Source of the DNA: Amycolatopsis antarctica
GTDB lineage: Bacteria; Actinomycetota; Actinomycetes; Mycobacteriales; Pseudonocardiaceae
Reading direction: 5' to 3'
Length of the DNA stretch: 64,000 nt
NCBI RefSeq assembly: GCF_002262875.1
Contig: NZ_NKYE01000019.1
Coordinates: 62,001-126,000 of the forward strand
The notes beneath the pieces were generated by a model. That model made no database searches and had not been told where the DNA came from. It saw only the letters and a program-made list of their open reading frames with translations. Every line of letters begins with the position of its first letter. The first letter of the stretch is position 1. The position numbers and the translations under genes are program-made. Below, in pieces: positions 61,873-64,000 of the stretch.

Positions 61873-62055
61873 CGGCCCACTTCGGGCCAGCGGAGCGGCC
61901 GGTCGCGGACTTTGTCGTGTTTTCCGACTGTATTTGCTTCGGTAGGTGCGACGGATGTCGCCCCGCCTTCCCTGGACGGTCGGCAATCGTCGGATGTGCG
62001 GTGTGGGTGACGCGGTGAGAATCGTCGGTGTTCCACGGATACGTCGGAGGTTGTA

Positions 62056-62451
62056 ATGGAGTTCATGTCGCAGGAGCACGTCGAGGCGATGAACGAGTTG
62101 CTGACCGGTTCGGAGGAAGTGTCGGTCGCGGCAAGGAAATTGCCACGCGAGTACGTGCTCGGCTACGAACTCACCGACGGTCCTGCCGACGGCGCGACCG
62201 TTCACTGGCAGCTACGGTTCGGTACCGGCGGCACGACCTTCGCGCTCACCGCGGTGCCGGACGCGGATGTGCTGCTTCGCGGTGATTGGCGCGTGGCATT
62301 GACCGCGATGGCGCGCAACCGTCGGAGCGAGGAGCAGGTCGACGACGGGCTGGTCGCCGACGGGGACATGGAGTCCTTGATGGCGGCGGTGGGCGAACAG
62401 TTCGCCGTCGCCCGCAAGGTGGCGACCCTCGAGACCACTTTCCCGGTCTGA
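62056..62451 (+). CDS. Hypothetical protein, possibly SCP2-like
   Basis: 131 aa. The central part (VHWQLRFGTGGTTFALTAVPDADVLLRGDWRVALTAMARN) has strand spacing and the DADV-LRGDW pattern reminiscent of SCP2 sterol-carrier domains, but it is short and divergent. No signal peptide or catalytic motif is seen. ATG 62056 sits after a run of A/G-rich sequence (GGAGG at 62046-62050). Confidence 0.65.
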   Translation: MEFMSQEHVEAMNELLTGSEEVSVAARKLPREYVLGYELTDGPADGATVHWQLRFGTGGTTFALTAVPDADVLLRGDWRVALTAMARNRRSEEQVDDGLVADGDMESLMAAVGEQFAVARKVATLETTFPV

Positions 62452-62477
62452 CCGGCGCCGACGGGCGGGACAAGATT

Positions 62478-64000
62478 ATGGAAGACCTGTCGAACACAGT
62501 CGCTTACCGCAAGGTGTACGACCATCTTCGCGCCTTGCACGAACCGTCGTTCGGCCGTCCGCATGCGCTGCGGGAGCCGCACGTGACCCGTGACGGCGGG
62601 CGCACGGTGGTGACCGGCGCGGTCCTGGACGAACTCACCGGTCTGCCCAGAACCGTGGTGTACACCACGGAGGACGGGGAACTCCGCGCGGTGACCGCCG
62701 GCCGGGCATCAGCGCGGGGGGCACGATTCTCCCCGGACGGCGGCACACTCGCGTTCCTCTCCGACCGTCGCGAGGCCGGCGTCTTCCAGTTGCACCTGCT
62801 CGACGACGACGGGCCGGCCGAGGCCTCACCCGCGCCGGAGGTGCCCGGCACCGTCGAGTACGCCCACTGGTCGCCGGACGGACGTATGGTCCTGCTCGGT
62901 GTCGCCGGGCTGGGCGCGGACCTGTCCGGGGGACAGGGCTCGGGTTCCACCGCGCGGCGGAAGCAAGACAAGCCGTCGTGGTTCCCGGAAGTCGAGGACG
63001 AGGGCACCGGTGGCGTCGACACGTGGCGCAGCCTGTGGATCTACACGGTGGCTACCGACTCGCTGACCCGGTTGTCCCCGGAAGGCCTCAACTGCTGGGA
63101 AGCCGGGTGGTGCGGGCCTGGCCATGTCGTCGCGATCTCGTCCGGTGAGCCGGGGGAAGCCGCGTGGTACACCGCGCGGCTGAGCCTGCTCGACTCCGCC
63201 GGCAAGGTACGCACGCTGCTGGACAGTCCCGTGCAGCTGGGTCTGCCCGCCGGTTCGCCGGACGGGAACCGGGTGGCCGTGGTCGAAGCCGTGTGCAGTG
63301 ACCGCTGGGTGGTGGCCGGTGATCTGCTGCTGGTCGATCCGGCCTCCGGCGCGGCGCGCCGAATCGACACCAAGGGCGTCGACGTCACCCAGGTCGAATG
63401 GCTCGACGCACACCGCCTCGGCTACCTCGGGCAGCGCCGGCTCGACTCCGTCGCCGGGATCGCCGACGTACCCGGCGACCTCGTCCGGGAGGTGTTCGCC
63501 ACCGAGTCGTCCTGTAGCGGTGGAACCTTCTACGCCAACGGCGCGTTCACCGCGGACGGCCGGGTGCTGACCGTGCAGGACTCCTACACCGTGGCACCCC
63601 GGCTCGTGCTCACCGGGCAGAGCGGCGGCGAAATGCTGGCCTCTGTGGCCCACTCGGGTACCGACTACCTCGCTTCGGTCGCGGGCACGGCCGAGTCGAC
63701 CACCTGGACGGCACCGGACGGACTGGAGATCGACGGAATCCTGTGCCGCCCGGCGGGGAACGGACCGTTCCCGTTGGTGGTCAACGTTCACGGCGGACCC
63801 ATCTGGTCGTTCCAGAACTCGTGGTCGATGCGCTCGTCCTGGGTGCCGCTCCTGGTCGCCCAGGGCTACGCGGTGCTGAGCCCCAACCCTCGAGGCAGTA
63901 GTGGCCGGGGCCAGGAGTTCGCGGCCCGCGTGGTCGGCGACATGGGTGGTGCGGACACCCATGATCAGCTGTCCGGTATCGACGCCCTGGTCGAGCGCGG
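62478..64000 (+). CDS. S9-family prolyl oligopeptidase-like peptidase, cut by right edge
   Basis: 507 codons are visible. An N-terminal beta-propeller region (blades with FSPDGGTLAFLSD, HWSPDGRMVLLG, GSPDGNRVAVVE) precedes the start of an alpha/beta hydrolase domain (PFPLVVNVHGGP, then LSPNPRGSSGRGQEF). The nucleophile GxSxGG and the Asp/His of the triad lie past the window. It is of the dipeptidyl-aminopeptidase/acylaminoacyl-peptidase type. It is probably cytoplasmic, since no signal peptide is seen. Confidence 0.9.
   Translation, partial: MEDLSNTVAYRKVYDHLRALHEPSFGRPHALREPHVTRDGGRTVVTGAVLDELTGLPRTVVYTTEDGELRAVTAGRASARGARFSPDGGTLAFLSDRREAGVFQLHLLDDDGPAEASPAPEVPGTVEYAHWSPDGRMVLLGVAGLGADLSGGQGSGSTARRKQDKPSWFPEVEDEGTGGVDTWRSLWIYTVATDSLTRLSPEGLNCWEAGWCGPGHVVAISSGEPGEAAWYTARLSLLDSAGKVRTLLDSPVQLGLPAGSPDGNRVAVVEAVCSDRWVVAGDLLLVDPASGAARRIDTKGVDVTQVEWLDAHRLGYLGQRRLDSVAGIADVPGDLVREVFATESSCSGGTFYANGAFTADGRVLTVQDSYTVAPRLVLTGQSGGEMLASVAHSGTDYLASVAGTAESTTWTAPDGLEIDGILCRPAGNGPFPLVVNVHGGPIWSFQNSWSMRSSWVPLLVAQGYAVLSPNPRGSSGRGQEFAARVVGDMGGADTHDQLSGIDALVER

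Overview
The window is high-GC actinomycete DNA, most likely from the family Pseudonocardiaceae (Amycolatopsis/Saccharomonospora/Prauserella type). The grounds are codon bias, many GTG starts, ATGA/GTGA coupled genes, mycothiol metabolism (MscR), SepH, an actinobacterial IHF and mycobacterium-like gene order. sepH-serC-citA-gltA recalls Rv0883c-Rv0896 and glpD-tetR-AGPS-like recalls Rv2249c-Rv2251. Most of it is chromosomal core and soft-core metabolism; no rRNA, tRNA, phage, insertion sequence or CRISPR array was seen.

Layout. 1-6.1 kb: sepH (cut by the left edge), serC, a serine hydrolase, an EphD-like hydrolase/SDR fusion and a TetR gene. 6.1-18.5 kb: two citrate synthases, pdxH, an MFS exporter, an APC permease, an aldose epimerase, an amidohydrolase, an acyl-CoA dehydrogenase/TetR pair and a PfkB kinase. 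18.5-23.8 kb: a 22-nt repeat element, a photolyase, an NmrA-type protein and an XRE/small membrane protein/ABC operon. 23.8-33 kb: glpD-tetR facing an AGPS-like flavoprotein, mscR with a GGCT-like gene, and two secreted proteins. 33-35.6 kb: an acyl-CoA ligase and mihF.

35.9-42.8 kb holds a complete 2,3-dihydroxybenzoate (DHB) activation set: entA/dhbA, entC/dhbC, entE/dhbE, an isochorismatase and a stand-alone aryl carrier protein. A DtxR/IdeR-type iron box lies upstream and an Sfp-type PPTase is convergent. No NRPS is present. 43-53 kb: fatty-acid and CoA genes with TetR control, a YtcJ-type amidohydrolase, a DtxR/MntR regulator, a small secreted protein, and an ArsR/SRPBCC/SDR operon followed by a decayed flavoprotein gene.

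53.9-57.6 kb is a DNA-alkylation-repair island: TetR, Ogt, ECF sigma factor, a second Ogt with an N-terminal extension, and a 2OG-Fe(II) oxygenase. Its oxygenase start region is amplified as a 72-bp in-frame tandem repeat, and a probable Ada-type metal-binding remnant follows. The right end has a PRC-barrel stress protein, a CEOS/alanine-dehydrogenase-like enzyme, a secreted PE-PPE-type hydrolase under a 30-bp perfect palindrome, an LppA-like lipoprotein and a truncated S9 peptidase.

The most unusual non-coding content is two families of 22-nt dyad repeats. One is AT-rich with a GTCGAC core, eight copies at three loci, spaced at exactly 33 or 42 nt. The other is GC-rich, four copies facing four inverted copies with exact 22-nt periodicity.
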